Origin: Methylophaga sp.
GTDB taxonomy: Bacteria; Pseudomonadota; Gammaproteobacteria; Nitrosococcales; Methylophagaceae
Length of the DNA: 64,000 nt
Direction of reading: 5' to 3'
Assembly (NCBI GenBank): GCA_030148085.1
Contig: JASBUF010000030.1
Span: 24,682-88,681 of the forward strand
Made by a program: the position numbers and the translations under genes. The notes under the pieces were generated by a model. It made no database searches. It saw nothing but the letters and a program-made list of their open reading frames with translations, and had not been told where the DNA came from. The stretch's first letter is position 1, and every line of letters begins with the position of its first letter. Shown in pieces: positions 23,943 to 33,258 of the stretch.

Positions 23943-24857
23943 ATGAGTCAACTAGAAGAAATGCAGACCTTTGTGCGTATTGTTGAGGCGGGCAGTATTA
24001 CCCGCGCGGCTGAGCAGATGAATACGGTCAAGTCCGCTATCAGCAAACGGCTGACCGATCTGGAAAAACGTCTCGGTGTCAGTTTGCTCAAGCGCACCAC
24101 TCGTAAACAGACTTTGACCGATGCCGGACAGAACTACTACCAGCATTGCGTGCGTATTCTTGATGATATTTTTGAGATTGAAACTGCGCTCGGTGATGAG
24201 CATACAGCGCTGGCTGGCAGGATTCGTCTGGCCGCCCCGATTACTTTCGGGCTGATGCATCTGAGCCCGGCTCTACGCGCATTTAATCAGGCTAATCCAG
24301 ACATTATTTTTGATATTGAATTTAATGATCGTCAGCAGGATCTGGTCGCGGAAGGGGTTGATCTCGCCATACGCGTCTCAAACCTAAGCGACTCCAGCCT
24401 GATTGCCAGAAAGCTGTCTACCACGCGTTTGCTTATCTGCGGCAGTCCCGACTACTTTGCCCGCAATGGCCGGCCTGAACAGGCGGAAGACCTACTTTAT
24501 GGCCATGTAAAGCTGCAATACAGCAACGTCACTAATAGCTGGCCATTGCGAGGCCACCAGGGTGACCAGCTATCCATTAATATCCCCGCCGCGCTCACCG
24601 CCAATAATGGTCAGTATCTGCTTGATGCTGCTGTGGAAGGTAAAGGCTTGATCCTGTCACCTGATTTTATCTGTGCCAACGCAATACGAGCTGGAACACT
24701 AATTCCAGTATTGGTAGACCAGCTGTTACAGAAAGAAATTGGCGTCTATGCCGTTTACCCTCAGACACGCTATCTGTCGCGGCGAGTCAGGTTACTGATT
24801 GATTACCTGCGTGACTATTTTGCCGAACGGCCTGATTGGCAATGTCCGCAAGACTAG
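23943..24857 (+). CDS. LysR family transcriptional regulator
   Basis: A 304-residue LysR regulator: winged helix-turn-helix (FVRIVEAGSITRAAEQMNTVKSAISKRLTDLEKRLG) and a periplasmic-binding-protein-like effector domain (GRIRLAAPITFGLMHLSP...). It belongs to the large DsdC/CrgA-like group that often controls an adjacent divergent quinone-stress operon. Here the doxX-azoR-pirin operon starts 104 bp away on the other strand, so it is the likely target. The effector is unknown. Confidence 0.9.
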   Translation: MSQLEEMQTFVRIVEAGSITRAAEQMNTVKSAISKRLTDLEKRLGVSLLKRTTRKQTLTDAGQNYYQHCVRILDDIFEIETALGDEHTALAGRIRLAAPITFGLMHLSPALRAFNQANPDIIFDIEFNDRQQDLVAEGVDLAIRVSNLSDSSLIARKLSTTRLLICGSPDYFARNGRPEQAEDLLYGHVKLQYSNVTNSWPLRGHQGDQLSINIPAALTANNGQYLLDAAVEGKGLILSPDFICANAIRAGTLIPVLVDQLLQKEIGVYAVYPQTRYLSRRVRLLIDYLRDYFAERPDWQCPQD

Positions 24858-24869
24858 AGACCAACAGCT

Positions 24870-25784
24870 TTATTTACAGAAATAGTCAAAGTCACGCTGA
24901 TGCCGTTCAACGCTGGCAACGCCCTCTTCTATGGCTTCAGCAGCCCGATAAAACTCAAGAATGCCGACCTGTGACAAACGCGGCGACAGAATGATTTCAG
25001 GTGGATCTCCCGCCATACGGCTGCGCGTTATCCGGTCTTGAGTAATATTGATAGAGGCCGCAATCGCATCCATCAAATCAGGTGCTTCATCCTTGTTTTT
25101 ATCGGTTTTGAATAAATTCGTGGTGTAGTCCGCCACCATATCGGTAAAACGCTCGGTCAGACTGCTCGGCGAAGCCGACTCACTCTTTTCTACCGGCGGT
25201 TCGGCACGAAAATGCTTACCAACGATATCACTGTTCAAATTCACCGCAATCACCACATCCGCCCCAAGCGCTCGGCATAAAGAGACTGGCACGGGATTAA
25301 CCAGGCCGCCATCAATTAGCCAGCGATCATGATGCTTGATGGCTGGAAACAGCCCCGGCAAAGCAATCGATGACCAAACAGCATCAATGACTTTGCCCTC
25401 GGTGTTCCAGATTTCTCGACCGGTGGTCAGATCGGTCGCCACCGTGGCAAAAGGCTTGGTAAACCCCTCAATCAACTGATCGTCCTTAACCACATAGTCA
25501 TGCAAAAACTGATGCAGACGCTCTTTGTTGACGAAACCTTTCAGAGAGCGGTTAATACTAAAATAGCGTGCAGTCTGTAGCTTATCCAGCTGACGTACCC
25601 ACTGCTCCAGTTTGTCGACATTACCGGCCATATAGGCGGCCCCGACCAATGCACCAATCGAGGTGCCGCAGACAATATCCGGCTCAATACCGATACGCTG
25701 TAACTGCTGTATCACACCAATGTGGGCCCAGCCTCTGGCTGCTCCACTTCCCAGTGCCAGCCCTAGTTTTACCTTCTTGCTCAT
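24870..25784 (-). CDS. Patatin-like phospholipase family protein (RssA-like)
   Basis: A 304-residue cytoplasmic patatin-fold hydrolase. The oxyanion stretch GSGAARGWAHIG is at residues 12-23, the nucleophile Ser42 is in GTSIG, and the dyad Asp158 is in DGG. The family resembles E. coli RssA and the NTE esterase domain, acting on lysophospholipids. Residues about 180-225 form a charged insertion. ATG 25784 is chosen over a TTG two codons upstream; no strong ribosome site is visible. It is divergent from the gamma-glutamylcyclotransferase-like gene. Confidence 0.88.
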   Translation of the reverse strand: MSKKVKLGLALGSGAARGWAHIGVIQQLQRIGIEPDIVCGTSIGALVGAAYMAGNVDKLEQWVRQLDKLQTARYFSINRSLKGFVNKERLHQFLHDYVVKDDQLIEGFTKPFATVATDLTTGREIWNTEGKVIDAVWSSIALPGLFPAIKHHDRWLIDGGLVNPVPVSLCRALGADVVIAVNLNSDIVGKHFRAEPPVEKSESASPSSLTERFTDMVADYTTNLFKTDKNKDEAPDLMDAIAASINITQDRITRSRMAGDPPEIILSPRLSQVGILEFYRAAEAIEEGVASVERHQRDFDYFCK

Positions 25785-25843
25785 ATGCAATACTTTTCTA
25801 TATTATTCAAATATATAAAACTGTAATATAAAGTCACTTATCA

Positions 25844-26236
25844 ATGAAAAAAGACTACTTATTCGTCTACGGCACCTTAATGCAGGGGCAGCATCCGATG
25901 CATGATGTGTTGAGCGCACATAGTCAATATATCGGTCGTGGCTGGATTACGGCTCAACTGTATCAGATCCGTGATTATCCCGGCGTTGTAGTGTCTGATA
26001 AGCCTGAAGATAAAGTCTTTGGTGAGCTCTACCTACTGACAAACGCTGCAGTCTTGCAGCCGTTGGATGATTACGAAGAGTGCTCCGCAGCCTTTGCTGA
26101 GCCGCATGAATACCGACGTGAACAGGTCGAAGTCTTCATCTCATCAGCCATTTCCTACACAGCCTGGGTCTATGTTTATAACCATCCGGTAGACAGCGCT
26201 CGTCGAATCCGCAGCGGCCTTTTCAAACCCAATTAA
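25844..26236 (+). CDS. Gamma-glutamylcyclotransferase (AIG2-like) family protein
   Basis: A 130-residue protein with the nucleotide-like glycine loop VYGTLMQGQ at the N-terminus and the acidic catalytic position in DDYEE (around residues 75-79), as in the GGCT/AIG2 fold. Members release 5-oxoproline from gamma-glutamyl peptides or amines; the exact substrate cannot be predicted. It appears monocistronic. Confidence 0.85.
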   Translation: MKKDYLFVYGTLMQGQHPMHDVLSAHSQYIGRGWITAQLYQIRDYPGVVVSDKPEDKVFGELYLLTNAAVLQPLDDYEECSAAFAEPHEYRREQVEVFISSAISYTAWVYVYNHPVDSARRIRSGLFKPN

Positions 26237-26314
26237 GTTGCCAACAAGCAAGTTTTTTAAAGTTCATCAAAATCAAGCCGATAGCTTTAGTATGCAACTT
26301 GCGAGTGAAGAGCG

Positions 26315-26530
26315 ATGAACGAAATACCGCGCCTCCAACATACACAGTACGTCAATGTCAGTACGCCTAGTCAGGTCGCCCCTGCTCGTCCGGTGGCCGA
26401 CAAAACTCAATCGATTAGTGAACATGAGCGTCGCAAGCAATCTGATCGTCGGAAACGTAATAAAAAACCCCTGATCGAGCGCAGAACCTCATCGGATCGG
26501 CGTGGGCCTCGTTTTGAAGCCAAAGCCTGA
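26315..26530 (+). CDS. Small basic protein with RRxxDRR motifs, unknown function
   Basis: A 71-residue strongly basic protein. The C-terminal half has two related elements, ERRKQSDRRKR and ERRTSSDRRGP, a motif I recognise from small uncharacterised gammaproteobacterial proteins. The N-terminal half is polar and probably disordered. Its stop touches the 3' end of the convergent PilZ gene without spacing. Nucleic acid or membrane contact is possible from charge alone. Confidence 0.6.
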   Translation: MNEIPRLQHTQYVNVSTPSQVAPARPVADKTQSISEHERRKQSDRRKRNKKPLIERRTSSDRRGPRFEAKA

Positions 26531-26950
26531 TTAATCAAGCAGAGGAAAGCGACTGGCAAACTCTTTTATCCAGCGTGCAGCAGCCTGCTGGCTATCGAGT
26601 TTCTCGCCAGTTTCCTCTTCAAGTCTGCGCCGATAGGCTTCGATATAGCAGAGTTGCTCCACCATGCGCACAGCAAAGCGTACGGATTCTTCATTGAAAG
26701 TGACCCCAACCAGAAAGCCATCCCCGTCGGGTCGACACCAACGTACCAAGCCTTCAGCATGAAACGTCGGTTCACAGGCGCTAATCTCAACCAGAATGAC
26801 CGTCCCTGCTTCAACCGCTTCATCACTGCTGAAACATAAGCCACCATGGCTGACATCTCTGACCTTACGCCGATAATGTTGTCGTCCAAGACGAAACTGA
26901 ATCGGTATCGTGCTGGGATGACGGATAAATTGACGACATTGAGTTGCCAT
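26531..26950 (-). CDS. PilZ domain c-di-GMP-binding protein
   Basis: A 139-residue single-domain PilZ protein. The two c-di-GMP motifs are present: RQFIR (RxxxR, residues 6-10) and DVSHGG (D/NxSxxG, near residue 33). A C-terminal helix of about 35 residues extends past the barrel. It is a cytoplasmic c-di-GMP effector; its partner is unknown. The only diguanylate cyclase in the window is far away (59.3-60.4 kb). Confidence 0.85.
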   Translation of the reverse strand: MATQCRQFIRHPSTIPIQFRLGRQHYRRKVRDVSHGGLCFSSDEAVEAGTVILVEISACEPTFHAEGLVRWCRPDGDGFLVGVTFNEESVRFAVRMVEQLCYIEAYRRRLEEETGEKLDSQQAAARWIKEFASRFPLLD

Positions 26951-26985
26951 AACAGCAACTTAGCACAGCATTTAAAAACTGTGAA

Positions 26986-28362
26986 TCAGTAGAGCTTTTT
27001 CAATGTGTTGTTGATAAGCCCCAGCCTACCCACCTTCACAGCACCTCGACGGATGCCACTCACCGGTGCAATAAAAAACATATCACCGTTCTGTCCTTCT
27101 AACTGCTCCGGTACGCCGACTGACTTTGCAACACGGGCATTGGCACGCATATGCCGGAACTCGCCATGTACAGGGATGGCACAGCGCGGTTTAACCCACT
27201 GATACATGGCCTTGAGTTCGTCCTGTGCCGGATGACCGGAAGCATGGATTGGTAGACGGCTGTTGTCTATGGTGATGACATCAATCTGCATGCCTTTTAA
27301 ACGCTCAATCAACGACTCGATTGCTGCCTCATTGCCTGGAATCACCTTGGAGCTGAAAATCACCGTATCACCCGGTTCCAGCTGCATATCACGAAAGCTG
27401 TTGTGGCTCAGTCGGTTCAGCGCGGTCCTTGGCTCACCCTGACTACCGGTTGCCACCAGTAACACGGTCTGCTTCGGCAAGTAGCCCAAGTGATGTGGAT
27501 CAACAAAGGTTTCCACACTGCTCCAGAACCCTGTGCGTTTGGCTGCCTGATGCGTATTTATCAAAGAACGCCCGAGCAGCCCCAGATGACGCCCCGTTTC
27601 CTGCGCGATATCGGCAATGGTTCTAAGGCGGGCGATATTACTGCCGAAACAGGTCACAACGACGCGCCCTGTTGCCTGCTCGACATGATGCTTGAGACCT
27701 TTGTACAAAGACGCTTCAGAGGCGGACCAGCCCGGCACATCGGCATTGGTTGAATCACAGACCATGGCATCGACCTCTAGCTCTGCCAATGCTTCAAAGT
27801 GTTTGGGCTGATAGCGCTCACCGACGACCGGGTCGCTGTCGAGTTTCCAGTCAGCGGTATGGAACACCTTACCGGCCGGGGTACTTATTAATAATGCAAA
27901 CGGCTCAGGTATTGAGTGTGTCAATTGAATCCATTTGACATGAAATACACCAATATCGATTTCAGACTCGGCATCCACAATCACGACGGGTACCTCTTTA
28001 ACCAGCCCTACTTCCTGTAATTTCCGTCGCAGGATTTCAGCGGTATAGGCCGTGGTGTAGACAGGGCAGCGAAAGCGCTCCCAGAGATAAGGCACTGCAC
28101 CGATATGGTCTTCATGAGCATGGGTGATGATAAGACCGTCCAAACGCTCTTTGCGATCAGCAATAAATTGCGGATCAGCCATCTGAATCTCAGCCCTGCT
28201 TCCGGCTATGGGTTCACCGTCGACATCTGTCTTGGCCTCGAAGGTGACGCCGCAGTCGACCATCAACCAACGACCATCGTGACCGTAGAGATTGAGGTTC
28301 ATGCCAATCTCGCCAGTTCCCCCCAGTGGCAGGAACCAAAAGTCGTCCGCATCCGGCGTCAT
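26986..28362 (-). CDS. RNase J-like beta-CASP metallo-hydrolase
   Basis: A 458-residue MBL-fold/beta-CASP ribonuclease of the RNase J group: PLGGTGEIGMN start motif, HAHEDHIGAVPYL zinc motif, HSIPEPFALLI, CFGSNIARL and ASGHPAQDELKAMYQWVKP late motifs. RNase J carries out 5' exonuclease and endonuclease mRNA decay. It lacks the separate C-terminal domain of the Bacillus enzymes, as other proteobacterial homologues do. ATG 28362 is chosen (SD AAGGGG); a 22-codon upstream extension is unlikely. It is divergent from the oadGAB operon. Confidence 0.82.
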   Translation of the reverse strand: MTPDADDFWFLPLGGTGEIGMNLNLYGHDGRWLMVDCGVTFEAKTDVDGEPIAGSRAEIQMADPQFIADRKERLDGLIITHAHEDHIGAVPYLWERFRCPVYTTAYTAEILRRKLQEVGLVKEVPVVIVDAESEIDIGVFHVKWIQLTHSIPEPFALLISTPAGKVFHTADWKLDSDPVVGERYQPKHFEALAELEVDAMVCDSTNADVPGWSASEASLYKGLKHHVEQATGRVVVTCFGSNIARLRTIADIAQETGRHLGLLGRSLINTHQAAKRTGFWSSVETFVDPHHLGYLPKQTVLLVATGSQGEPRTALNRLSHNSFRDMQLEPGDTVIFSSKVIPGNEAAIESLIERLKGMQIDVITIDNSRLPIHASGHPAQDELKAMYQWVKPRCAIPVHGEFRHMRANARVAKSVGVPEQLEGQNGDMFFIAPVSGIRRGAVKVGRLGLINNTLKKLY

Positions 28363-28595
28363 AGTTACCCCTTCATGTCCGCAAAAAATTTTTTTATTAT
28401 GCCAAGTTTGCATCAAGTTCCGCAGCATTGTGCTCCAACAGCAGCAAGCAGGGATTTGCGAATCAGTTCACGCTAGCTGTTATAGCCCGCAAGGATCTCA
28501 GTAGAGGCTCCGACGGCTCAACAATGGTATAATGCCCCGCTGTTTTGATTTAAGTCATTGATTTAATGGCGAGAGTTTCATCCGAGGAGGTCTAC

Positions 28596-28877
28596 ATGGC
28601 TGCATCCAATCTGGTGTCTGAAGGCTTTAACCTGATGCTGATCGGTATGGGTTTTGTCTTTATTTTCCTGACACTGCTGGTCTTCGCGACCACCATCATG
28701 TCCAAAATAATTACCCGCTACGAAAAAAATGTCGGCGTATTACCTGAAGAAGGCATTCCGGCTCCCACTGCTGTGATCAGCCAGGCAATGAGCGAGCGAC
28801 AACATGCTAATGATGACAAGAACCTGATTACAGTCCTGTCCGCCGCTATTCACAAATTCCGCTCACGCGACAAATAA
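28596..28877 (+). CDS. oadG: Oxaloacetate decarboxylase gamma subunit
   Basis: A 93-residue single-helix membrane protein (GFNLMLIGMGFVFIFLTLLVFATTIMS) with a charged cytoplasmic tail. It anchors the alpha subunit to the beta sodium pump. The start is ATG 28596 with GGAGG; upstream in-frame codons lie past a TATAAT at 28528-28533, the probable promoter. The genes oadG, oadA and oadB follow in the standard order. Confidence 0.92.
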   Translation: MAASNLVSEGFNLMLIGMGFVFIFLTLLVFATTIMSKIITRYEKNVGVLPEEGIPAPTAVISQAMSERQHANDDKNLITVLSAAIHKFRSRDK

Positions 28878-28878
28878 T

Positions 28879-28902
28879 CGGCTGTCTTTTGACAGCCGTT
28901 TT
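28879..28902 (+). terminator. Intra-operon hairpin between oadG and oadA
   Basis: A perfect 8-bp stem (CGGCTGTC / GACAGCCG) with a TTTT loop and a following TTTT lies in the 45-bp oadG-oadA spacer. The short T run suggests a partial terminator or an RNA-processing hairpin that sets subunit ratios, not a full stop. Confidence 0.6.
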
Positions 28903-28922
28903 CGTTACATCTAACTAAGGCC

Positions 28923-30713
28923 ATGAATATGACCGAAGCAAAAAAACCATTAGGCATTACCGACGTCGTCCTGCGTGATGCCCACCAATCCCTGTTTGCC
29001 ACCCGGCTACGTCTTGATGACATGCTGCCTATCGCTGATAAACTCGACCAGGTTGGTTTCTGGTCTGTTGAAAGCTGGGGTGGCGCGACGTTTGATGCCT
29101 GTATCCGCTATCTGGGCGAAGATCCCTGGCACCGTATCCGTAGCCTGAAAGCAGCGATGCCAAACACCCGTCAGCAAATGCTGCTACGTGGGCAGAACCT
29201 GCTCGGCTACCGCCACTACGCCGACGACGTAGTAAAGAAATTTGTCGAACGTGCTGCAGTTAACGGCGTTGACGTCTTCCGTGTCTTCGACGCGATGAAT
29301 GACCCACGTAACCTGGAAACCGCGATCAAAGCCGTTCTGGAAAATGACCGCCACGCACAAGGCACCATTGCCTATACCCAAAGCCCCGTTCACAATCTTG
29401 AACTGTGGGTTGATATGGCGAAACGTATCGAAGATATGGGTGCACATTCCCTTGCCATTAAGGATATGGCTGGTTTACTTAAGCCTTACGCAGCCTACGA
29501 GTTGGTTAAAAGTCTTAAGCAAGCTATTGATATCCCGATTCAAATTCATTCTCACGCTACAACCGGTCTGTCTACCGCCACCATCATGAAATGTGTTGAA
29601 GCTGGCGTTGATAATGTCGATACCGCCATTTCATCTATGGCGATGACCTATGGACACTCAGCGACAGAATCCGTCGTGTCAATTTTTGAAGGCACGGATC
29701 GTGACACAGGTCTGAATATGGCCTTGCTGGAAGAAGTCGCTGCCTACTTCCGTGAAGTGCGCAAAAAATACGTTAAGTTCGAAGGTATGCTGCGCGGTGT
29801 TGATTCACGCATTCTGGTAGCGCAAGTGCCAGGCGGCATGCTGACCAATATGGAAAGCCAGCTGCGTGAACAAAATGCGTTGGAGCGTATGGACGAGGTG
29901 CTGCATGAAATTCCTCGTGTCCGTGAAGATCTGGGTTTCATTCCACTGGTCACGCCAACCTCGCAAATCGTCGGCACCCAAGCGGTTATCAATGTGCTGA
30001 CCGGCGAGCGCTACAAAAGCATTACGGCTGAAACCGCTGGCGTCCTCAAAGGTGAATATGGTTCAGCCCCTGCACCTTACAACAAAGAACTGCAGGATCG
30101 TGTACTTGACGGCGCTGAAGCCATTACTTGTCGTCCAGCGGATCTGCTGGAACCTGAAATGGACAAGCTGACCACCGAACTGCTGGAAAAAGCAGATGCC
30201 GACAGCATCAAACTGGCTGAAGGCGATCATCAGGTTGATGACGTGTTGACCTATGCGCTGTTCCCACAAGTGGGTCTGAAATTTCTGCAGAACCGTGATA
30301 ATCCTGATGCCTTTGAACCGGTACCTACCGGTGCGTCTGCGACAGCTTCTGCCCCGGCCGCTAGTGGTGATCAGGAAACCTATACCATTAAAGTCAATGG
30401 TCAGGCCTATGTGGTACAGATCAACGAAGGCGGCGATATTAGCCAGATCAGCAATGCCGACCCTGCACCTGCCGCACCTGCAGCCGCACCAGTCGGTGCC
30501 GGTGACCCGGTCAAAGCCCCCCTGTCCGGAACTATCTGGAAAATTCTTGTGAACGCTGGCCAGCAAGTCAACGAGGGTGATGTGCTGTTGATTCTGGAAG
30601 CCATGAAGATGGAAACCCAAATCGTGGCCTCCAAAGCTGGTACCGTGGCATCCATTTCTGTGAAACAGGGTGATGCTGTCAAAGTCGGTGATCAACTCGT
30701 CAGCATCGCTTAA
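28923..30713 (+). CDS. oadA: Oxaloacetate decarboxylase alpha subunit (biotin-containing)
   Basis: A 596-residue protein with an N-terminal carboxyltransferase barrel ([36 protein letters not shown]), an Ala/Pro-rich linker (about residues 475-525) and a C-terminal biotinyl domain with the EAMKMET lysine. It transfers the carboxyl group of oxaloacetate to biotin, giving pyruvate; the beta subunit then decarboxylates carboxybiotin and exports Na+. Operon context with oadG and oadB distinguishes it from pyruvate carboxylase subunit B. Confidence 0.95.
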   Translation: MNMTEAKKPLGITDVVLRDAHQSLFATRLRLDDMLPIADKLDQVGFWSVESWGGATFDACIRYLGEDPWHRIRSLKAAMPNTRQQMLLRGQNLLGYRHYADDVVKKFVERAAVNGVDVFRVFDAMNDPRNLETAIKAVLENDRHAQGTIAYTQSPVHNLELWVDMAKRIEDMGAHSLAIKDMAGLLKPYAAYELVKSLKQAIDIPIQIHSHATTGLSTATIMKCVEAGVDNVDTAISSMAMTYGHSATESVVSIFEGTDRDTGLNMALLEEVAAYFREVRKKYVKFEGMLRGVDSRILVAQVPGGMLTNMESQLREQNALERMDEVLHEIPRVREDLGFIPLVTPTSQIVGTQAVINVLTGERYKSITAETAGVLKGEYGSAPAPYNKELQDRVLDGAEAITCRPADLLEPEMDKLTTELLEKADADSIKLAEGDHQVDDVLTYALFPQVGLKFLQNRDNPDAFEPVPTGASATASAPAASGDQETYTIKVNGQAYVVQINEGGDISQISNADPAPAAPAAAPVGAGDPVKAPLSGTIWKILVNAGQQVNEGDVLLILEAMKMETQIVASKAGTVASISVKQGDAVKVGDQLVSIA

Positions 30714-30728
30714 GCTAAGGATTTATTC

Positions 30729-31862
30729 ATGGATAAACTGTTACACCTCTGGGAAGTGACCGGCATTAATCAGATGACGCCCGGTCAAGGCGTGATGATC
30801 TTGATTGGCATGCTGCTGCTCTATCTCGCCATTAAGAAAAACTTTGAACCGTTGCTGCTGGTACCGATTGGTTTCGGTGGTGTATTGGCTAATATTCCGG
30901 GTGCGGGCCTTGCTGAAGCAGGCGGCATTCTGCATATTTTCTACACCGTGGGTATCGAAAGTGGTGCTTTCCCGCTGATCATCTTTATGGGTGTCGGCGC
31001 GATGACTGACTTCGGCCCCCTGCTTGCGAATCCGAAAACCCTGTTCCTCGGTGCTGCTGCCCAGTTTGGTATTTTCGCCACCCTGATGGGTGCGGTGGTG
31101 CTATCTCACTTCGGTATCTTTGATTTCAGCCTGGCTGATGCTGCTGCCATCGGTATTATCGGCGGTGCTGACGGCCCGACCTCAATCTATGTCGCCAGTA
31201 AACTGGCACCGGATCTGCTCGGTGCGATTGCGGTAGCGTCATACTCATACATGGCATTGGTACCATTGATCCAGCCGCCCATCATGCGCATGTTCACCAC
31301 CGAAGCTGAACGTAAAATCAAAATGGTGCAGCAACGTCATGTTTCTCAGCGTGAGAAAATTGTCTTCCCGCTGCTGCTGTTAATCCTGGTTGCGTTCCTG
31401 CTGCCCGATGCCGCACCACTGCTGGGTATGTTCTGTTTCGGTAACCTGATGAAAGAATGTGCCGTGGTTGATCGTCTGAGCAACACCACTCAAAACTCGC
31501 TGATCAATACTGTCACGATCTTCCTCGGTCTGGCTGTCGGTTCTAAGCTGAGTGCTGACAAGTTCCTCGACTTCACCACGCTGGGTATTCTGGTTCTGGG
31601 TATGGTGGCGTTTGCTATCGGTACTGCATCAGGCGTGATTATGGCCAAAGTGCTGAACAAGCTGATCAAAGAACCGATTAATCCACTGATCGGTTCTGCC
31701 GGTGTATCGGCTGTGCCAATGGCCGCCAGGGTATCGAATAAGCTGGGTCTGGAATCTGACCCGCATAACTTCCTGCTGATGCATGCGATGGGGCCGAATG
31801 TGGCTGGGGTTATCGGCTCGGCTGTCGCCGCCGGTATCCTGATTAATTATATCGGCGCATAA
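30729..31862 (+). CDS. oadB: Oxaloacetate decarboxylase beta subunit (Na+ pump)
   Basis: A 377-residue integral membrane protein with the sodium-binding region [43 protein letters not shown] and the late [19 protein letters not shown] segment, both conserved in the OadB/MmdB family. It couples decarboxylation of carboxybiotin to Na+ export. The gene follows oadA after 15 bp and ends before a strong bidirectional terminator. Confidence 0.95.
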   Translation: MDKLLHLWEVTGINQMTPGQGVMILIGMLLLYLAIKKNFEPLLLVPIGFGGVLANIPGAGLAEAGGILHIFYTVGIESGAFPLIIFMGVGAMTDFGPLLANPKTLFLGAAAQFGIFATLMGAVVLSHFGIFDFSLADAAAIGIIGGADGPTSIYVASKLAPDLLGAIAVASYSYMALVPLIQPPIMRMFTTEAERKIKMVQQRHVSQREKIVFPLLLLILVAFLLPDAAPLLGMFCFGNLMKECAVVDRLSNTTQNSLINTVTIFLGLAVGSKLSADKFLDFTTLGILVLGMVAFAIGTASGVIMAKVLNKLIKEPINPLIGSAGVSAVPMAARVSNKLGLESDPHNFLLMHAMGPNVAGVIGSAVAAGILINYIGA

Positions 31863-31879
31863 CGCAAACCTTGAGTAAT

Positions 31880-31906
31880 AAAAAACCCGCCAAAGGCGGG
31901 TTTTTT
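31880..31906. terminator. Bidirectional terminator after oadB
   Basis: A-run, CCCGCC, AAA loop, GGCGGG and T6 form a symmetric hairpin between convergent oadB and the small membrane-anchored protein gene; it should terminate both transcripts. Confidence 0.93.
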
Positions 31907-31908
31907 AT

Positions 31909-32217
31909 TTATTCTTCGTCAACAATATGGGCGCTGGCGACCCGGTCTACCGCACCGATAATCACACAGGCATAACGATCAATAGAGGCTTTTGACTCCA
32001 CAGAGGTCATCCACTGCGCACTACTATCAGTACGACCTTGAGGCGAATTCAAACTGATATGATTTTCATCAGCCAGCGCATTAAGCTCTGTCAGCGTCAT
32101 TCCCGGCTTGATATTTTCACAGAAGGTTTCGATACGCCCGGTGTCCCAAACGTAATAGACCGGATAGAGTATCGCTGCCACGATGGCCAGTTGTATCAGG
32201 GTAACCAATGGTTTCAT
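31909..32217 (-). CDS. Small membrane-anchored protein of unknown function
   Basis: A 102-residue protein with one N-terminal hydrophobic segment (TLIQLAIVAAILYPVYYVW) and a soluble part with two cysteines (ETFCENIK, YACVII). The phrase NIKPGMTLTELNALADENH is like the helical motif of small BLG/SmpA-type domains, but no family is claimed. ATG 32217 is chosen with GGAAG upstream; 19 in-frame codons before it look untranslated. It ends at the bidirectional terminator. Confidence 0.6.
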   Translation of the reverse strand: MKPLVTLIQLAIVAAILYPVYYVWDTGRIETFCENIKPGMTLTELNALADENHISLNSPQGRTDSSAQWMTSVESKASIDRYACVIIGAVDRVASAHIVDEE

Positions 32218-32383
32218 GCACAGATCTTCCGTATCTGAGGTAAAATCGCGACTATACACCCGTCCCCATGACAATGTCGCGACGCAAGTCTCAAGCTCAG
32301 CTGTTAAGACTATTATTTTGGAGGGCGGTGCTCTGCGTCAATAAGCCACTTATTCAATAAACACATTAACGATTATCGCTACT

Positions 32384-32602
32384 ATGACTCAAACCACCAC
32401 CGTTGTCTTAAGCAAAAGCCCTGTCGAGCTGTTTAAAATCTTGAAATTTGAAGGCATTGCCGCCAGTGGTGCTGAAGCCAAGCATATTATCGAGCAGGGG
32501 CTGGTCTCCGTGAACGGTGAAACTGAAACGCGTAAGCGCCGTAAAATCGTAGGCGGCGATATCATTCAGCTAGACGATATTATCCTTACTATCACTGAAT
32601 AG
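32384..32602 (+). CDS. S4-domain RNA-binding protein (YbcJ-like)
   Basis: A 72-residue stand-alone S4 domain: FKILKFEGIAASGAEAKHIIEQGLVSVNGETETRKRRKIVGGD. Such small proteins (E. coli YbcJ type) bind structured RNA; a precise role is not settled. The last 11 bases overlap the 3' end of the convergent TetR gene. Confidence 0.85.
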   Translation: MTQTTTVVLSKSPVELFKILKFEGIAASGAEAKHIIEQGLVSVNGETETRKRRKIVGGDIIQLDDIILTITE

Positions 32603-33164
32603 TGGCCGAGCTTAACAGCTGTTCAGCCAGTCGCTTTGCCTTTTTTGCCGCCAGTTTATCGCCCTGAACCTGTGCGGTCACAATTGCCCCTTCTTTGAGC
32701 ATTGTCAGCATATCTGCCAGATAATCAGTTTCCGCAACAGCCATTGTCTTCAATTCTTGTTTGACCAATTCATGAATACGCCGTTTATGTGCTCTACAGA
32801 GTTGATGTGGCGTTGATGACGGATCGCCGTATTCAGAGCAAGTGTTGATAAATAGACAGCCATGAAACGCCGCCAGGTTTTCAACACGATCATTAAACCA
32901 ATCATCCAGCGCATCAAACAGGGCCAGAATCGCTGCTTTCCCAGCGTGTTCTTGTTGCATCCGTTGTGATGCCCATTCAACAAAGCGCGCATCTCGGTAT
33001 TCCAACACTGCTTCGAGCAATTTTTCTTTACTCTCAAAGTGCGAATACAACGTCTTTTTAGCGATCTTGGCTTCTTCCAGGATCTGGTTTACCCCCACCG
33101 CATGAATGCCGTGCTGATAAAACAGTCTGAATGCAGTTTCGATTAGCTTTTGTCGTTTGTCCAT
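32592..33164 (-). CDS. TetR family transcriptional regulator
   Basis: A 190-residue TetR regulator with the N-terminal helix-turn-helix ILEEAKIAKKTLYSHFESKEKLL. It lies divergent from the DUF1348 gene, and the 94-bp gap contains a perfect GGTAGAC/GTCTACC repeat (33202-33221) that is its probable operator. It has two cysteines in the ligand domain (HGCLFINTCSEYG), a possible sensing pair by analogy with other electrophile-responsive TetR proteins, which is speculation. Confidence 0.88.
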   Translation of the reverse strand: MDKRQKLIETAFRLFYQHGIHAVGVNQILEEAKIAKKTLYSHFESKEKLLEAVLEYRDARFVEWASQRMQQEHAGKAAILALFDALDDWFNDRVENLAAFHGCLFINTCSEYGDPSSTPHQLCRAHKRRIHELVKQELKTMAVAETDYLADMLTMLKEGAIVTAQVQGDKLAAKKAKRLAEQLLSSATIQ

Positions 33165-33201
33165 CGTTGGATACTCGTTGATATTTATTCAGTTTGACAT
33201 A

Positions 33202-33221
33202 GGTAGACCACTCTGTCTACC
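33202..33221. promoter_or_regulatory. TetR operator in the tetR/DUF1348 divergent promoter
   Basis: Perfect 7-bp arms GGTAGAC and GTCTACC separated by CACTCT. A second weaker pair (GTAGAC at 33227-33232 and TTCTACC about 9 bp later) follows, so two dimers may bind. Confidence 0.75.
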
Positions 33222-33258
33222 ATAAAGTAGACAAATCGTTCTACCAACGGAGACTAGC

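Noticed and set aside
30063..30695. 210-codon minus-strand open frame
   Set aside because: Opposite to the well-supported oadA coding frame; composition is the reverse of the Ala/Pro linker and biotinyl domain.
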